Positions 1 to 8,584 are shown, numbered from the stretch's first letter. The stretch is 64,000 nt of DNA from Rubrobacter xylanophilus DSM 9941 (GCF_000014185.1 NC_008148.1:744001-808000), one strand, 5' to 3'. The notes: generated by a model from the letters alone, not told the origin. Made by a program: numbers and translations.

Positions 1-928
1 GGGCGAGCTCCTCGGCGGCCGTCCGGCCCTCTGCGGGCGGCCGCGGGGCCCCGGGGCGGAAGGCGTGGGCCCCGCCCCCGGCCACGAACGCCGAGGCGGC
101 CCGCACCGCCCCCTCGACCGCCTCCCGGGCGGAGGCCCCGGCGGCGGCGAGGGAGGCCGCCCGGGAGGCGAAGCGGTCCCCGGCCCCGCAGGGGTCCCCG
201 CCCGCGGCGCGGGGGGCGGGGACGGCGCAGGAGCCTCCCTCCCCGGCGAGGACCGCCCCCTCCGGGCCGAGGGTCACCGCCACGCCCGCCGCCCGCCAGC
301 GCTCGAGCAGCAGCCGGGCCCGCCGGCCGGCCGCGGCGCGGCCCCCGCCGGGCACGCCGGGGGCGAACAGGGCCGCCTCTTCGGCGTTTGGGGTGGCCAG
401 GAAGGCCCCGGGCACCGGCCCCGAGCCGCGCGGGTGCGGGTCCCAGAGCAGGGGCGACCGGGCGGCGGCCCGCACGAGGTGCCCCCGGAGGGCCGCCGCG
501 ACCCCCCGCCCGTAGTCCGAGACCAGCACGGCGGAGGCGGCCTCCAGCGCGGCCTCCACCTCCCCGCCGGGCCGGCCGGGGCGCGCCGGGCCCTCCCGGT
601 CCAGGCGCAGCAGGGGGCGGCCGGAGGCCAGGATCCTGATCTTCTCCGGCGTGGGGCCACAGAGGCCCAGGTCCACGACCTCCACCCCCGCGCAGGCCAG
701 GAGGTCGGACAGCTCCTCGCCCGCCCCATCCCGGCCCAGCGCGCAGATCAGGCAGACCTCCTGTCCGTCGGCGGCGGCGAGCGCGGCGGCCAGCGCGGCG
801 CCGCCGGGGCGGGAGCGCCGCTCCTCCTCCTCGACCACCGGGACCGGGGCGTCCGGGCACAGCCGGGTCGCCCGGCCGGTTACGTCCCGGTCGAGCAGCG
901 CGTCGCCGACCACCACCAGCCGGCTCAC
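1..928 (-). CDS. hldE: PfkB-family sugar kinase, HldE/RfaE-like kinase domain (partial, runs off left edge)
   Basis: About 309 N-terminal codons of a ribokinase/PfkB-fold kinase are present; the 3' end lies beyond base 1. The product starts VSRLVVVGDALLDRDV, has the Gly-Gly substrate loop (PGGAALAAA, about residues 43-51), SDYGRG near 137, a TPNAEEA block and the GAGDRF catalytic-Asp motif near 250. In HldE this domain phosphorylates D-glycero-D-manno-heptose 7-phosphate, and a nucleotidyltransferase domain that makes ADP-heptose follows. The frame is still open at the edge, just where that second domain would begin, so a one- or two-domain protein cannot be decided. GTG at 928 is chosen because it overlaps the gmhA stop by 4 bp (GTGA). 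The gmhA neighbour supports heptose over fructose or ribose. Confidence 0.8.
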   Translation of the reverse strand, partial: MSRLVVVGDALLDRDVTGRATRLCPDAPVPVVEEEERRSRPGGAALAAALAAADGQEVCLICALGRDGAGEELSDLLACAGVEVVDLGLCGPTPEKIRILASGRPLLRLDREGPARPGRPGGEVEAALEAASAVLVSDYGRGVAAALRGHLVRAAARSPLLWDPHPRGSGPVPGAFLATPNAEEAALFAPGVPGGGRAAAGRRARLLLERWRAAGVAVTLGPEGAVLAGEGGSCAVPAPRAAGGDPCGAGDRFASRAASLAAAGASAREAVEGAVRAASAFVAGGGAHAFRPGAPRPPAEGRTAAEELA

Positions 929-1503
929 CGGGCCGCCTCCCGGTCGAGGGCGGAGCAGAGGATGTGGATCGCCACCTGGTGCACCTCCTGGATGGTCGCC
1001 GTCGCCGCGGCCTCCACGCACAGCGCCTCGTCGCAGAGCTCGGCCAGCGGGTTCGGGGCCGGGCCGGTGAGGGCCCACGCGGCCATGCCGCCCGCCCGCG
1101 CGGCCTCCGCCGCGGCTAGCACGTTGGGGCTCCGGCCGGAGGTGGAGAGGGCCACCAGCACGTCCCCGGGGCGCCCGTGGGCCCGCACCTGCCGGGCGAA
1201 GGCCTCCTCCGGACCGTAGTCGTTGGCTATGGCGGTGAGGCCCGGCCCCTCAGCGTGCAGCGCGAGGGCGGAGAAGGCCTGCCGGTCCTCCAGGTAGCGC
1301 CCCACCAGCTCGCCGGTGAGGTGCTGGGCGAGGGCCGCGCTGCCGCCGTTGCCGGCCGCGAGCAGCCGCCCGCCGCCCATGAGCACCCCGGCGAGGCGCC
1401 GGCCCCACGACTCCAGCCGCCACACCTCCGCCTCGAAGGAGGAGAGGGCCCGCGCGAGGGCCGCGAGGTGCTCCCTGCCGGTGGGCGGGAGGGTGGCCCT
1501 CAT
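925..1503 (-). CDS. gmhA: Phosphoheptose isomerase (sedoheptulose 7-phosphate isomerase)
   Basis: 192-aa SIS-domain protein that converts sedoheptulose 7-phosphate to D-glycero-D-manno-heptose 7-phosphate, the first step of ADP-heptose synthesis. Seen directly: GNGGSAALAQHLTGE (residues 51-65), STSGRSPN (120-127) and IQEVHQVAIH (171-180). H61, E65, Q172 and H180 fall at the positions of the metal/catalytic residues described for E. coli GmhA, and the length matches that family. ATG at 1503 overlaps the stop of the upstream glycosyltransferase (ATGA). It is followed directly by the HldE-like kinase, so the two first steps of the pathway are adjacent. Cytoplasmic. Confidence 0.9.
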   Translation of the reverse strand: MRATLPPTGREHLAALARALSSFEAEVWRLESWGRRLAGVLMGGGRLLAAGNGGSAALAQHLTGELVGRYLEDRQAFSALALHAEGPGLTAIANDYGPEEAFARQVRAHGRPGDVLVALSTSGRSPNVLAAAEAARAGGMAAWALTGPAPNPLAELCDEALCVEAAATATIQEVHQVAIHILCSALDREAAR

Positions 1504-2717
1504 CGCGCCGCCCCCCCGCGGGCGGCCCCCGCGCCGCCCGAGAGCCCCCGGTAGACCTCCAGGGTCTGCGCCGCTATCCGGGGCCAGCCGTACCGGGAGC
1601 GGGCCCGGCGGACCCCGGCCTCGCCGAAGGCCCTGCGCCTCTCCGGGTCCGCCAGCAGGGAGCGGAGCGCCCGCGCCAGCTCCTCCGGGTCGCGCGGGGG
1701 CACCAGGAGGCCGGTCTCCCCGTGCACCACCGAGTCCACCAGCCCCCCGACGGCCGAGGCCACCACCGGCACCCCGCAGGCCATCGCCTCCAGCGGGACT
1801 ATCCCGAAGGGCTCGTACCACGGCACGCACACGGCGACGTCCGCCGAGCGGAGCAGGGCGGGCACCCTGGCGTGGTCCACCCTCCCGAGCAGCCGCACCC
1901 GCCCCTCTACCCCCAGCCTGCGGGCGAGGGCCCCGAACCTCCGGGCCTCCGGGTCGGAGGCGAGCTCGGAGGCCGGCGGGCCGCCGGCCACGACCAGCTC
2001 GGCGTCCGGAAGCCGCGCCAGGGCGCAGATGGCGTTGCCTATGCCCTTGCGCTCCACGAGCCGGCTGACGATCACGAGGCGCCGGAGGGCGGGATGTCGC
2101 TCCTCGGAGGGCCCGGCGGGGGCGAAGCGGCCGAGGTCGACGCCGCAGGGGACGACCGAGACCCTCCCGGGCTCGGCCCCGAGGCGCCGGAGCTCGAAGA
2201 CCTCGTCGCTGCAGGTGGCCACGATGTGGTCGGCGCGGCGGATGATCTCGCGCTCCTCCTCGATGCGCCCGGGGGGGCTGGTGTCCTTGGGGCCCTGGTG
2301 GCGCTTCTTGACCACCCCGAGGGCGTGGAAGGTCTGCACCACGGGCAGCCCGAGGGGCCCCGCGGCGGCCAGGGAGGCCCGGCCGGACATCCAGAAGTGG
2401 GCGTGCACCACGTCCGGGCGCCACCGCTCCCAGGCCCGCCGGAGCCGGGCGGCGAAGGCGTCCATGTAGGGCAGGAGGCTATCCTTGGGCACCGGCTCCG
2501 GCGGGCCCGCGTCCACGTGCTCCACGAAGACCCGCGGCGCGAGGCGCACCCGGCGGGGCGCCGCGGGGTCCTCCCGGCGGGTGTAGACCACCACGTCCGC
2601 CCCGCGGCGCCCCAGCTCCCTGCTGAGCGCCGCCACGTGCACGTTCTGCCCTCCGGCGTCGACGCCGCCCAGCGCGGCGAGCGGGCTCGCGTGCTCGGAG
2701 ACCATCGCTATGCGCAT
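1500..2717 (-). CDS. Glycosyltransferase family 4
   Basis: 405-aa GT-B fold retaining glycosyltransferase. The N terminus MRIAMVSEHASP with GGVDAGGQNVHV is typical of the MshA/sucrose-phosphate-synthase branch of GT4. HAHFWMSG is in the N domain. The C domain has VSRLVERKGI and the donor-binding EPFGIVPLEAMACGVPVVAS with the E-x7-E signature, then GLLVPPRDPEELA. Donor and acceptor cannot be read from sequence. Position in the heptose operon suggests a nucleotide-sugar-dependent step in assembly of a surface glycan. Start ATG 2717 lies within the end of the preceding gene (10-bp overlap); its stop overlaps gmhA by 4 bp. Cytoplasmic or membrane-peripheral. Confidence 0.85.
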   Translation of the reverse strand: MRIAMVSEHASPLAALGGVDAGGQNVHVAALSRELGRRGADVVVYTRREDPAAPRRVRLAPRVFVEHVDAGPPEPVPKDSLLPYMDAFAARLRRAWERWRPDVVHAHFWMSGRASLAAAGPLGLPVVQTFHALGVVKKRHQGPKDTSPPGRIEEEREIIRRADHIVATCSDEVFELRRLGAEPGRVSVVPCGVDLGRFAPAGPSEERHPALRRLVIVSRLVERKGIGNAICALARLPDAELVVAGGPPASELASDPEARRFGALARRLGVEGRVRLLGRVDHARVPALLRSADVAVCVPWYEPFGIVPLEAMACGVPVVASAVGGLVDSVVHGETGLLVPPRDPEELARALRSLLADPERRRAFGEAGVRRARSRYGWPRIAAQTLEVYRGLSGGAGAARGGAAR

Positions 2718-3655
2718 GCTGCCACCTCCGTGAGTATCAGGTCCCAGTCCTCCAGAAACCTCTCGAGCCCGTAGCGCCTGCGGGCGAACTCGCGGGCCTC
2801 AAGCCCCGCCTCCCGGGCCGCCTCCGGGTCGCGCACGAAGCGCGCCAGCGCCTCCTCCAGCGCCTCGGGGCGCGTCGAGACCACGCCCGCCTCCGGCGGG
2901 ACGGCCCGCGGCACCTCGGTGGTGGCCAGGGCGACCACGGGCATCCCGAGGTGCATCGCCTCCAGCAGCGAGAGCCCCAGCGAGGTCCAGCGGATCGGGT
3001 GCAAATAGACCCGCCGCCGGGCCATCTCGGCGTGCAGCCGCGCCTGCGGGAGATCCTCTATCCCCCCGAGGGAGGAGGCGTCGATGCCGAAGAGGTCGAG
3101 CGGGACCCTGGCCCCCAGCCTCCCCAGCAGGTCGGTCCCGGTGACCCGCCAGCGCCTGCGGGCCTCGTTTATGACCACCGCGGCCCGGGCCAGCTCGCCG
3201 GTGTAGCGGTAGCCGGGGTCCACGACCCCGTGCTCCACCACCCGGGTGGGGGTGGAGCCCGAGTCCCAGAAGAGGGCGTTGAAGTGGGTGACGTGCACCA
3301 GGAGGAGGTCCGGCCGGTCGGCGGCCGGGTGGCGCATCTCGTTTATGCGCCCCTGCGGGGCGTTGTGCTCGACGTAGACGGCCGGGATGTCCCGTCCGGG
3401 CCTGCGCCCCCCGAGCCACCTCTCGGCGAGCCCCCCGAGCAGCTCCCTGGGGCGCTGGAGGACGACCACGTCCACCTCGGCGCCGGCGGCCTGCTCCGGC
3501 GTGACCTCGACGGCGTTCTCCGGCCAGCGGTAGGTGCGCGCCCGCCCCAGCCCGTCCGGCCCCCGCTCCGGCAGCACGGGGACGAGGTAGCGGTGCCGCC
3601 CGTGGACGAAGGAGGTGGTCCAGGCCCCGTGGACGTGCCAGAGAAAGACGTTCAC
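2708..3655 (-). CDS. GT4-like glycosyltransferase
   Basis: 315-aa protein beginning VNVFLWHVHGAWTTSFVHG. The C-terminal half holds a GT4 donor-site block (TSLGLSLLEAMHLGMPVVAL, about residues 222-241) and a terminal YGLERFLEDWDL helix. The N domain is short and has YVEHNAPQGRIN. The fold is recognised, the substrate is not. GTG at 3655 is chosen because it overlaps the GT9 stop by 4 bp and gives a clean Rossmann start; in-frame extension further upstream runs antisense-like through the GT9 gene and is unsupported. It sits between the heptosyltransferase and the other GT4 gene, so it probably adds a later sugar to the same glycan. Confidence 0.78.
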   Translation of the reverse strand: MNVFLWHVHGAWTTSFVHGRHRYLVPVLPERGPDGLGRARTYRWPENAVEVTPEQAAGAEVDVVVLQRPRELLGGLAERWLGGRRPGRDIPAVYVEHNAPQGRINEMRHPAADRPDLLLVHVTHFNALFWDSGSTPTRVVEHGVVDPGYRYTGELARAAVVINEARRRWRVTGTDLLGRLGARVPLDLFGIDASSLGGIEDLPQARLHAEMARRRVYLHPIRWTSLGLSLLEAMHLGMPVVALATTEVPRAVPPEAGVVSTRPEALEEALARFVRDPEAAREAGLEAREFARRRYGLERFLEDWDLILTEVAACA

Positions 3656-4686
3656 CGCGCCCGCTCCGCGACCCGGGAGCCGGCCAGGCGCTCCACGGCC
3701 CAGACGACCTCCTCCTCCGCCACGCCTCCCAGGCAGGGGTGCCCCTCCACCGGGCACACCCGGGCCCGGCAGCTCGCGCAGGGGACCTCCCGGTAGAGCA
3801 GGAGGTGGGGGACCCGCCAGGGACGCCACCGGACGGCCGGGACGGTGGGGGCGAAGAGGGAGACGACGGGGGTGCCGACGGCGGCGGCCAGGTGGGCCGG
3901 GCCGGTGTTGCCGGTGACCACGACCTCCGCCCCGGCGAGAACCTCCGCGAGGGCCGCAAGTCCGGTCTTCCCCCCCAGGTCCGCGACCCCCGGACGGCGC
4001 GCCCCGGCCACGCGGGCGGTGAGGGCCCTCTCCGAGGGCCCCCCGGTGACGGCGACCCCCCAGCCCGCCTCCAGCAGGGACCGCACGAGCCGGGCGTACC
4101 GGCCGGGCCGCCAGGCCCGGGCGGGGACCGAGGCGCCGGGGTGCACGGCGACGTAGGGCCTCTCGGGGAGCCCCGCGGGGGGCGAGCCGCTCCTGGTGAC
4201 GGCGAGCCGCCCGTCGTCGCCGGGCGGGAGCCGGTAGCCGGCCGCGGCGGCGAGCGAGAGGGCGCGCTCCACCTCGTGAATGTCGTCGGGGGTCCGGTGG
4301 CGGAGGTCCAGGAGGGCGCCGGGGTAGTCCACGCTGTTGGCGGCGATGAACGGCACCCCGGCCATCCTGAGCAGCAGCGCGAGCGGCAGCGGGCTCTGGT
4401 GGAAGGAGGTGAGGATGAGCGCCCGGTCGGGGGCGAGGCGAGAGATGCGCTCCACGAACGCAAGCGTCTCCTCCCGCTCTAGGGGCCTGGGGTCGTAGCC
4501 CACCCAGGGGGCCTCGTACACGACCACCTCGTCGACGCCCGGCAGCAGGCGCGCGGCCTCCTCGCCCCTCGGCCCGCACAGCACGGTGACGCGGCCGGAG
4601 CCGGCGGCCACCGCCCGCACGGCGGGCCCGGCGAGCAGCACGTCCCCGGCGTTGTCCAGGCGGGCGACGAGGGCGTGCGGCCTCAC
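3652..4686 (-). CDS. GT9 family (ADP-heptose:acceptor) heptosyltransferase
   Basis: 344-aa GT9 protein. Visible signatures: N-terminal VRPHALVARLDNAGDVLLAGPAV, matching the R-x-D-x-x-GD acceptor loop of heptosyltransferases; the two-domain GT-B layout; YVAVHPGASVPARAWRP near residue 190; and GNTGPAHLAAAVGTPVVSLFAPT near 285, which is the classical nucleotide-heptose binding block. Four Cys in the C-terminal tail (CASCRARVCPVEGHPC) may form a small metal site or disulfides, an unusual feature. GTG 4686 overlaps the preceding stop by 4 bp. With gmhA, a GmhB-like domain and HldE-like kinase beside it, the donor is very likely ADP-heptose. Gram-positive acceptors for such enzymes are poorly known. 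Confidence 0.85.
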   Translation of the reverse strand: MRPHALVARLDNAGDVLLAGPAVRAVAAGSGRVTVLCGPRGEEAARLLPGVDEVVVYEAPWVGYDPRPLEREETLAFVERISRLAPDRALILTSFHQSPLPLALLLRMAGVPFIAANSVDYPGALLDLRHRTPDDIHEVERALSLAAAAGYRLPPGDDGRLAVTRSGSPPAGLPERPYVAVHPGASVPARAWRPGRYARLVRSLLEAGWGVAVTGGPSERALTARVAGARRPGVADLGGKTGLAALAEVLAGAEVVVTGNTGPAHLAAAVGTPVVSLFAPTVPAVRWRPWRVPHLLLYREVPCASCRARVCPVEGHPCLGGVAEEEVVWAVERLAGSRVAERAR

Positions 4687-6188
4687 GCGCCGCCCCCCAG
4701 CGCGAGCTCCACGGCCGACTCCAGGTCCGGGGCGACCTCGGGGGCGGCCTCCACCTCCTCCGGGCGAGTGGCGGGGGTGGGGACGAGTATGCCCCGGGCC
4801 CCGGCGGCCCGGGCGGCCTCCACGTCCGCGCCGATGTCGCCGATCACGACGCAGCGGCGGGGGTCGGCCCCGAGCTGCGCCGCCGCCCGCAGGACGAGGC
4901 CGGGGGCGGGCTTGCGGCATCCGCAGCCGTCCTCCGGGCGGTGGCAGCAGAGCGCCCAGGCCCCGAAGGGGCCGAGGAGCTCCTCCACCCGGCGGTTGAC
5001 CCTCGCCACCTGCTCCGCCGAGATCAGGCCGCGCCCGACGCCGCTCTGGTTGGAGATCACGCCCGCGGGGACGCCGGCCGCCCTGAGCCTCCGCAGCGCC
5101 CGCCGGGCGCCGGGGACGGGCACCACCTTCTCCGGGTCGCCGTTGTAGGGCACGTCGTGCACGAGGGTGCCGTCCCGGTCGAAGAGGACGGCCTCCGGGA
5201 GGCGGCGTGCCCCGCCGGGGGCGAGCCGGCGGGCGCGCAGCAGCCCGAGCGCGAAGCAGGCGGAGGCCGCCGGGGGGATGAGCGCGCTGCTCAGCAGCAG
5301 CGAGGAGACCTCGGGGAGGGTGCGGGGCCCGGGCAGGATGCGGGAGGCGGCGAACTCGGTGGTCCCGAGCAGCCAGAGGAGCGCCCCGAGCGCGGCGTCC
5401 CGGCGGCGCCCGGCCGCCAGGGCGGCGAGCGCGGCGGCCCCGGCGGCGGTGACGAGCAGGTGCCGCGGCCGGCGTCCGGGAGGAACCCCGGCCTCCCGCC
5501 GCCAGGCGCGCCCGTGGAGCAGGAGCATCAGCGCGTCGTCGGCGTTCCCGGCCTGCCGGCGCACGCTCTCGAGGGGGCCGGCCGGGCGCGCGGGGTGCAG
5601 CACGGTCCTCTCGCCGCCCACGATGCGCAGCCCCGATCTCACGGCCCGCAGCCCGAGCTCCACGTCCTCCCGGTAGGCGCGGGGGAAGCGCTCGTCGAAG
5701 CCGCCGAGGCGCTCCAGAACCTCCCGCCGGTAGGCGATGTTGGCCGTGATCCAGCGGGCGGTCTCGAGCCCCTTGACGCCCCTCTCGGCGTCCGTGGGCC
5801 TCCTCCCGGCGGGGAGGGGGACGCGCAGCTGCCCCTGGCTCGCGGCGACCCGGGGGCCGAGCCCGGAGAGGTCGCGCAGGAGATCCCGGGTCCAGCCGGG
5901 TTCGGGGACGACGTCGTCGTCCAGGAAGGCCACCCACCCGGCCCCGGAGGCCCGCCAGCCGGCGTTGCGGGCCGCGGCGGGGCCGCGGGCGGGGCCGCGC
6001 AGCACCTCCACCCTCCCGGCGAGCCCCGCCGGCGGGCCCTCGGGCAGCAGGGGGCCGCCGGGGTTCCTGCGGTCGTCCACCAGCAGCAGCCGGCCCGGCG
6101 GCGGCTGCCGGGCGAGGGCCTCCAGGAGGGCGCGGAGCGAGGGGCGCCCCGCGGTGGGGACCACCACGTCCACCGCCGGGCGGCTCAT
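4683..6188 (-). CDS. Fusion: GT2 glycosyltransferase + membrane region + GmhB-like HAD phosphatase
   Basis: 501-aa single reading frame with two catalytic modules. Residues about 1-225 are GT2/GT-A: VDVVVPTAGRPSL, LLVDD near 36, AFLDDDVVPEPGW near 87-99 and an ED/acid region in YREDVELGLR. Residues about 240-310 hold two or three hydrophobic stretches. From about 325 there is a HAD phosphatase: AVLFDRDGTLVHD, VISNQSGVGRG, CCHRPEDGCGCRKP and VVIGDIGADVEAA. The Cys/His loop matches the zinc loop of D,D-heptose 1,7-bisphosphate phosphatase GmhB. It would supply the phosphatase step between the HldE kinase and nucleotidyl transfer. ATG 6188 overlaps the carbamoyltransferase stop (ATGA). The frame is unbroken across the junction, so the fusion appears genuine. 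Confidence 0.82.
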   Translation of the reverse strand: MSRPAVDVVVPTAGRPSLRALLEALARQPPPGRLLLVDDRRNPGGPLLPEGPPAGLAGRVEVLRGPARGPAAARNAGWRASGAGWVAFLDDDVVPEPGWTRDLLRDLSGLGPRVAASQGQLRVPLPAGRRPTDAERGVKGLETARWITANIAYRREVLERLGGFDERFPRAYREDVELGLRAVRSGLRIVGGERTVLHPARPAGPLESVRRQAGNADDALMLLLHGRAWRREAGVPPGRRPRHLLVTAAGAAALAALAAGRRRDAALGALLWLLGTTEFAASRILPGPRTLPEVSSLLLSSALIPPAASACFALGLLRARRLAPGGARRLPEAVLFDRDGTLVHDVPYNGDPEKVVPVPGARRALRRLRAAGVPAGVISNQSGVGRGLISAEQVARVNRRVEELLGPFGAWALCCHRPEDGCGCRKPAPGLVLRAAAQLGADPRRCVVIGDIGADVEAARAAGARGILVPTPATRPEEVEAAPEVAPDLESAVELALGGGA

Positions 6189-7837
6189 GCCGGGCCGCGC
6201 CCGCCCGCCAGGGACGCCCGGCGGACCAGAAAGGGGCCCAGCGCGAGGGCGTCGACGGGGGCGGAGCCGAAGCACTCCAGCGCGTCGCGCGGGCTGTCCA
6301 CCATGGGGCGTCCCGCGGTGTTGAGGCTGGTGTTCACCAAGACCGGGAGCCCGGTGCGCCGCTCGAAGGCACCGAGCAGGCGGGCGAGGAGGGGCTCCTC
6401 GTCCGGGGCCACGGTCTGGATCCTGGCGGTGCCGTCCACGTGGACGACGGCGGGGATGCGCTGCGCCCAGTCCTTGCGCACCCGGTGGGTGAAGAGCATG
6501 TAGGGGCTCGGGAGGGGGCCGTCGAAGATCTCCCCGGCCCGCTCGAGCAGGACCATGGGGGCCACGGGCCTGAACTGCTCGCGGCCCTTTATGTCGTTGA
6601 GGCGCTCCAGGTTGGCCCCGCGCCCCGGGTGGGCGAGCAGGCTGCGGTGCCCGAGCGCCCGGGGGCCCCACTCGCTGCGGCCCTGGAACCAGGCGACGAC
6701 CCCGTCGCCGGCGAGTACCTCGGCGGCGGCCTCGGCGATGTCCGGCGGGCGCTCGTAGGGGAGGCGGGCCCGCCGGAGGTGCCCCTCGAGCTCCCCCTCC
6801 GTCCAGCCGCGCCCGAGGGCGGCCCCCGGCATGGGCCTCACCTCGTCCCCCAGCCCCCGCGCCACGTGCATCGCGGCCCCGAGGGCGGTACCGGCGTCCC
6901 CGGCGGCGGGCTGCACCCACACCTCGTCGAAGGGCCCCTGCCCCCACAGCCGGCTGTTGGCCACGCAGTTGAGCGCCACGCCCCCGGCGAGGGCGAGGCG
7001 GCGCTCGCCCGTCCTCTCGCGCAGCCAGTAGGCCAGGTCCAGGATGACCTCCTCCAGCCGCCGCTGCACGCTGGCGGCGAGGTCGGCGTGCTCCCGGGTC
7101 CACCCTCCCCCTCGGCGCAGCGGGGGGGCGTAGCGGGCCCAGTCCACCGGGGCGGTCTCGAAGCCCCCGCCGGGGGTGGCCCGGACGGCCCGCCGCAGCT
7201 CCTCCAGGAAGACGGGCTCCCCGTAGGAGGCGAGCGCCATCACCTTGTACTCGTCCGAGGAGCGCGCGAACCCCAGGTGCTCGGTGAGGCCCTCGTACAT
7301 CAGGCCCAGGGAGTGGGGGAGCGGCTGGGTGGCCAGCACCTCCAGCCGCCCGCCGCGGTCGCGGCCCGCGAGGTACGAGGCCCTCTCCCCGCGCCCGTCG
7401 AGCACCATCACCGCGCAGGAGCCGTAGGGCGAGGCCGCGGCGGCCGAGACCGCGTGGGCCACGTGGTGGGCCACGAAGCGCACGCGCTCCGGGTCCAGCC
7501 CCGGAAGCGCCGCCCGCAGAAACAGCGGCGCCCGGCGGGCGTAGAGGGTCCTGAGCCCCTCCCACCCCCCGGCGGTGATGTCCGGCCCCGGGGCGGGGGC
7601 GAGGGCGGGGTCGTAGGCGTAGGCCACCGCGTCCAGCTCCTCCGCCGAGACGCCGGCCTCCCTCAGGCACCAGGCGGCCGCCCGCTCCGGCAGCTCCCAC
7701 GCCGAGAAAGGCACCGGCCGCTTGCCGTGCTTGCGGCGCGAGAAGCGCTCCTCCTCCGCCGCCGCCACCGTCTCCCCGTCCACCACGAGCGCCGCCGCGG
7801 GGTCGTGGAAGACCGCGTTTATGCCCAGTACTCTCAT
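6185..7837 (-). CDS. NodU/CmcH-family carbamoyltransferase
   Basis: 550-aa enzyme of the NodU/CmcH type, which transfers a carbamoyl group from carbamoyl phosphate, via carbamoyl-adenylate, to a hydroxyl, often on a sugar. The N terminus MRVLGINAVFHDPAAALVVDGE is the family signature; HHVAHAVSAA (about residues 120-129) is the Kae1-like metal-binding His pair; LAGGVALNCVANSRL and EWGPRALGHRSLLA are the C-terminal conserved blocks. ATG 7837 is chosen because it matches the family N terminus; in-frame extension upstream has no family character. First gene of the heptose operon, so the glycan or its heptose is probably O-carbamoylated. Family length is about 550-610. Confidence 0.88.
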   Translation of the reverse strand: MRVLGINAVFHDPAAALVVDGETVAAAEEERFSRRKHGKRPVPFSAWELPERAAAWCLREAGVSAEELDAVAYAYDPALAPAPGPDITAGGWEGLRTLYARRAPLFLRAALPGLDPERVRFVAHHVAHAVSAAAASPYGSCAVMVLDGRGERASYLAGRDRGGRLEVLATQPLPHSLGLMYEGLTEHLGFARSSDEYKVMALASYGEPVFLEELRRAVRATPGGGFETAPVDWARYAPPLRRGGGWTREHADLAASVQRRLEEVILDLAYWLRERTGERRLALAGGVALNCVANSRLWGQGPFDEVWVQPAAGDAGTALGAAMHVARGLGDEVRPMPGAALGRGWTEGELEGHLRRARLPYERPPDIAEAAAEVLAGDGVVAWFQGRSEWGPRALGHRSLLAHPGRGANLERLNDIKGREQFRPVAPMVLLERAGEIFDGPLPSPYMLFTHRVRKDWAQRIPAVVHVDGTARIQTVAPDEEPLLARLLGAFERRTGLPVLVNTSLNTAGRPMVDSPRDALECFGSAPVDALALGPFLVRRASLAGGRGPA

Positions 7838-8148
7838 GTAGAAGCTCCCGTCCAACGCCTCCGGCGGCGGGCCCTCCCGCCGCTCCTCGAACTCCGGGGT
7901 CGCCCCCCGATAATGGCACGCCGGAGGTCTTTCAACCTTGGCCGTTGGGTGCAAGTTGCATGCATACTTCGGGCCAGGGCGGGGCGCTCCGGGCGGGGAA
8001 GGGATCATTTTGCGGCCTCTTTGGGGGAGGCGCGCTTCCGGCGGGGACGAAGATGCGTTAGAATAAGGTTTCTCCAGGACGTACGCGGGGAGACGGGGTT
8101 CTGCTCCGGGGGAGGTCTCCCGAGGCGGGGAAGGATGGGTGGTCGAGG
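7838..8148. other. Divergent intergenic region without a gene
   Basis: 311 bp between the leftward glycan operon and a rightward gene. Besides the minus-strand promoter above it holds a TGCATGCA palindrome around 7961-7968 and, on the plus strand, a TAGAAT (8059-8064) that could be the -10 of the rightward unit without a good -35. No convincing ORF or structured RNA was seen. Confidence 0.5.
7907..7935 (-). promoter_or_regulatory. Putative SigA-type promoter of the heptose-glycan operon
   Basis: On the minus strand a TTGAAA -35 (7935-7930) is followed by 17 bp and TATCGG (7912-7907). The -35 is 5/6 consensus, the -10 weaker. Transcription would begin about 60 bp upstream of the carbamoyltransferase ATG. 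Confidence 0.4.
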
Positions 8149-8538
8149 TTGCAGAAGGAAGCAAGGGGCGGCAGGCCTTACTGGCTTTTGACCGGGCCCG
8201 ATGAGGGACGCATGCGGGTTCTGACCCTTATGACCGGGGAGGGGGAGGTGCTTCCGGTCTTCAGCTTCCGCGAGGAGGCGGAGCTCTTCCTGATGCTCGG
8301 CGGGGCGGGCGGCGAGGGGTGGCGCGTGAGGGAGACGCGGGGGGGCGAGCTGCTCTCGCTCCTGAGCGGGCTGTGCCGCAACGTCGCCGGGGTGGCGCTG
8401 GACCCGTTCCCGGAGCTGGGGCGCACCAGCCTGCTCTCGCTGGTCTGCGTGGGGCGGGAGAGGTTCGTGCAGAGGCTGCTGCGGGCCGAGGGCGCCCCCT
8501 CGGGCGGCGCTCTGCGGCCGGTCTCCGGGGGGTGCTAG
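8149..8538 (+). CDS. Hypothetical protein, 129 aa
   Basis: Small soluble protein not recognised. It begins (TTG) LQKEARGGRPYWLLTGPDEGRM and continues with VLPVFSFREEAELFLML, an alternation of strands and an amphipathic helix suggesting a compact alpha/beta domain. Codon composition matches neighbouring genes, which supports coding. TTG 8149 keeps the PYWLLTG strand; an ATG at 8212 is the alternative and would remove 21 residues. It lies 46 bp before an SDR gene and could be cotranscribed with it. Confidence 0.6.
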   Translation: MQKEARGGRPYWLLTGPDEGRMRVLTLMTGEGEVLPVFSFREEAELFLMLGGAGGEGWRVRETRGGELLSLLSGLCRNVAGVALDPFPELGRTSLLSLVCVGRERFVQRLLRAEGAPSGGALRPVSGGC

Positions 8539-8584
8539 GGGGCCGGGCGTTTCGCGGGCCCGCGGGAGGGGTAAGAGACCGCGC

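Noticed and set aside
6189-7919. Upstream extension of the GT2-HAD frame into the carbamoyltransferase gene
   Set aside because: The extra residues are a shifted reading of the carbamoyltransferase; ATG 6188 with its 4-bp overlap is the natural start.
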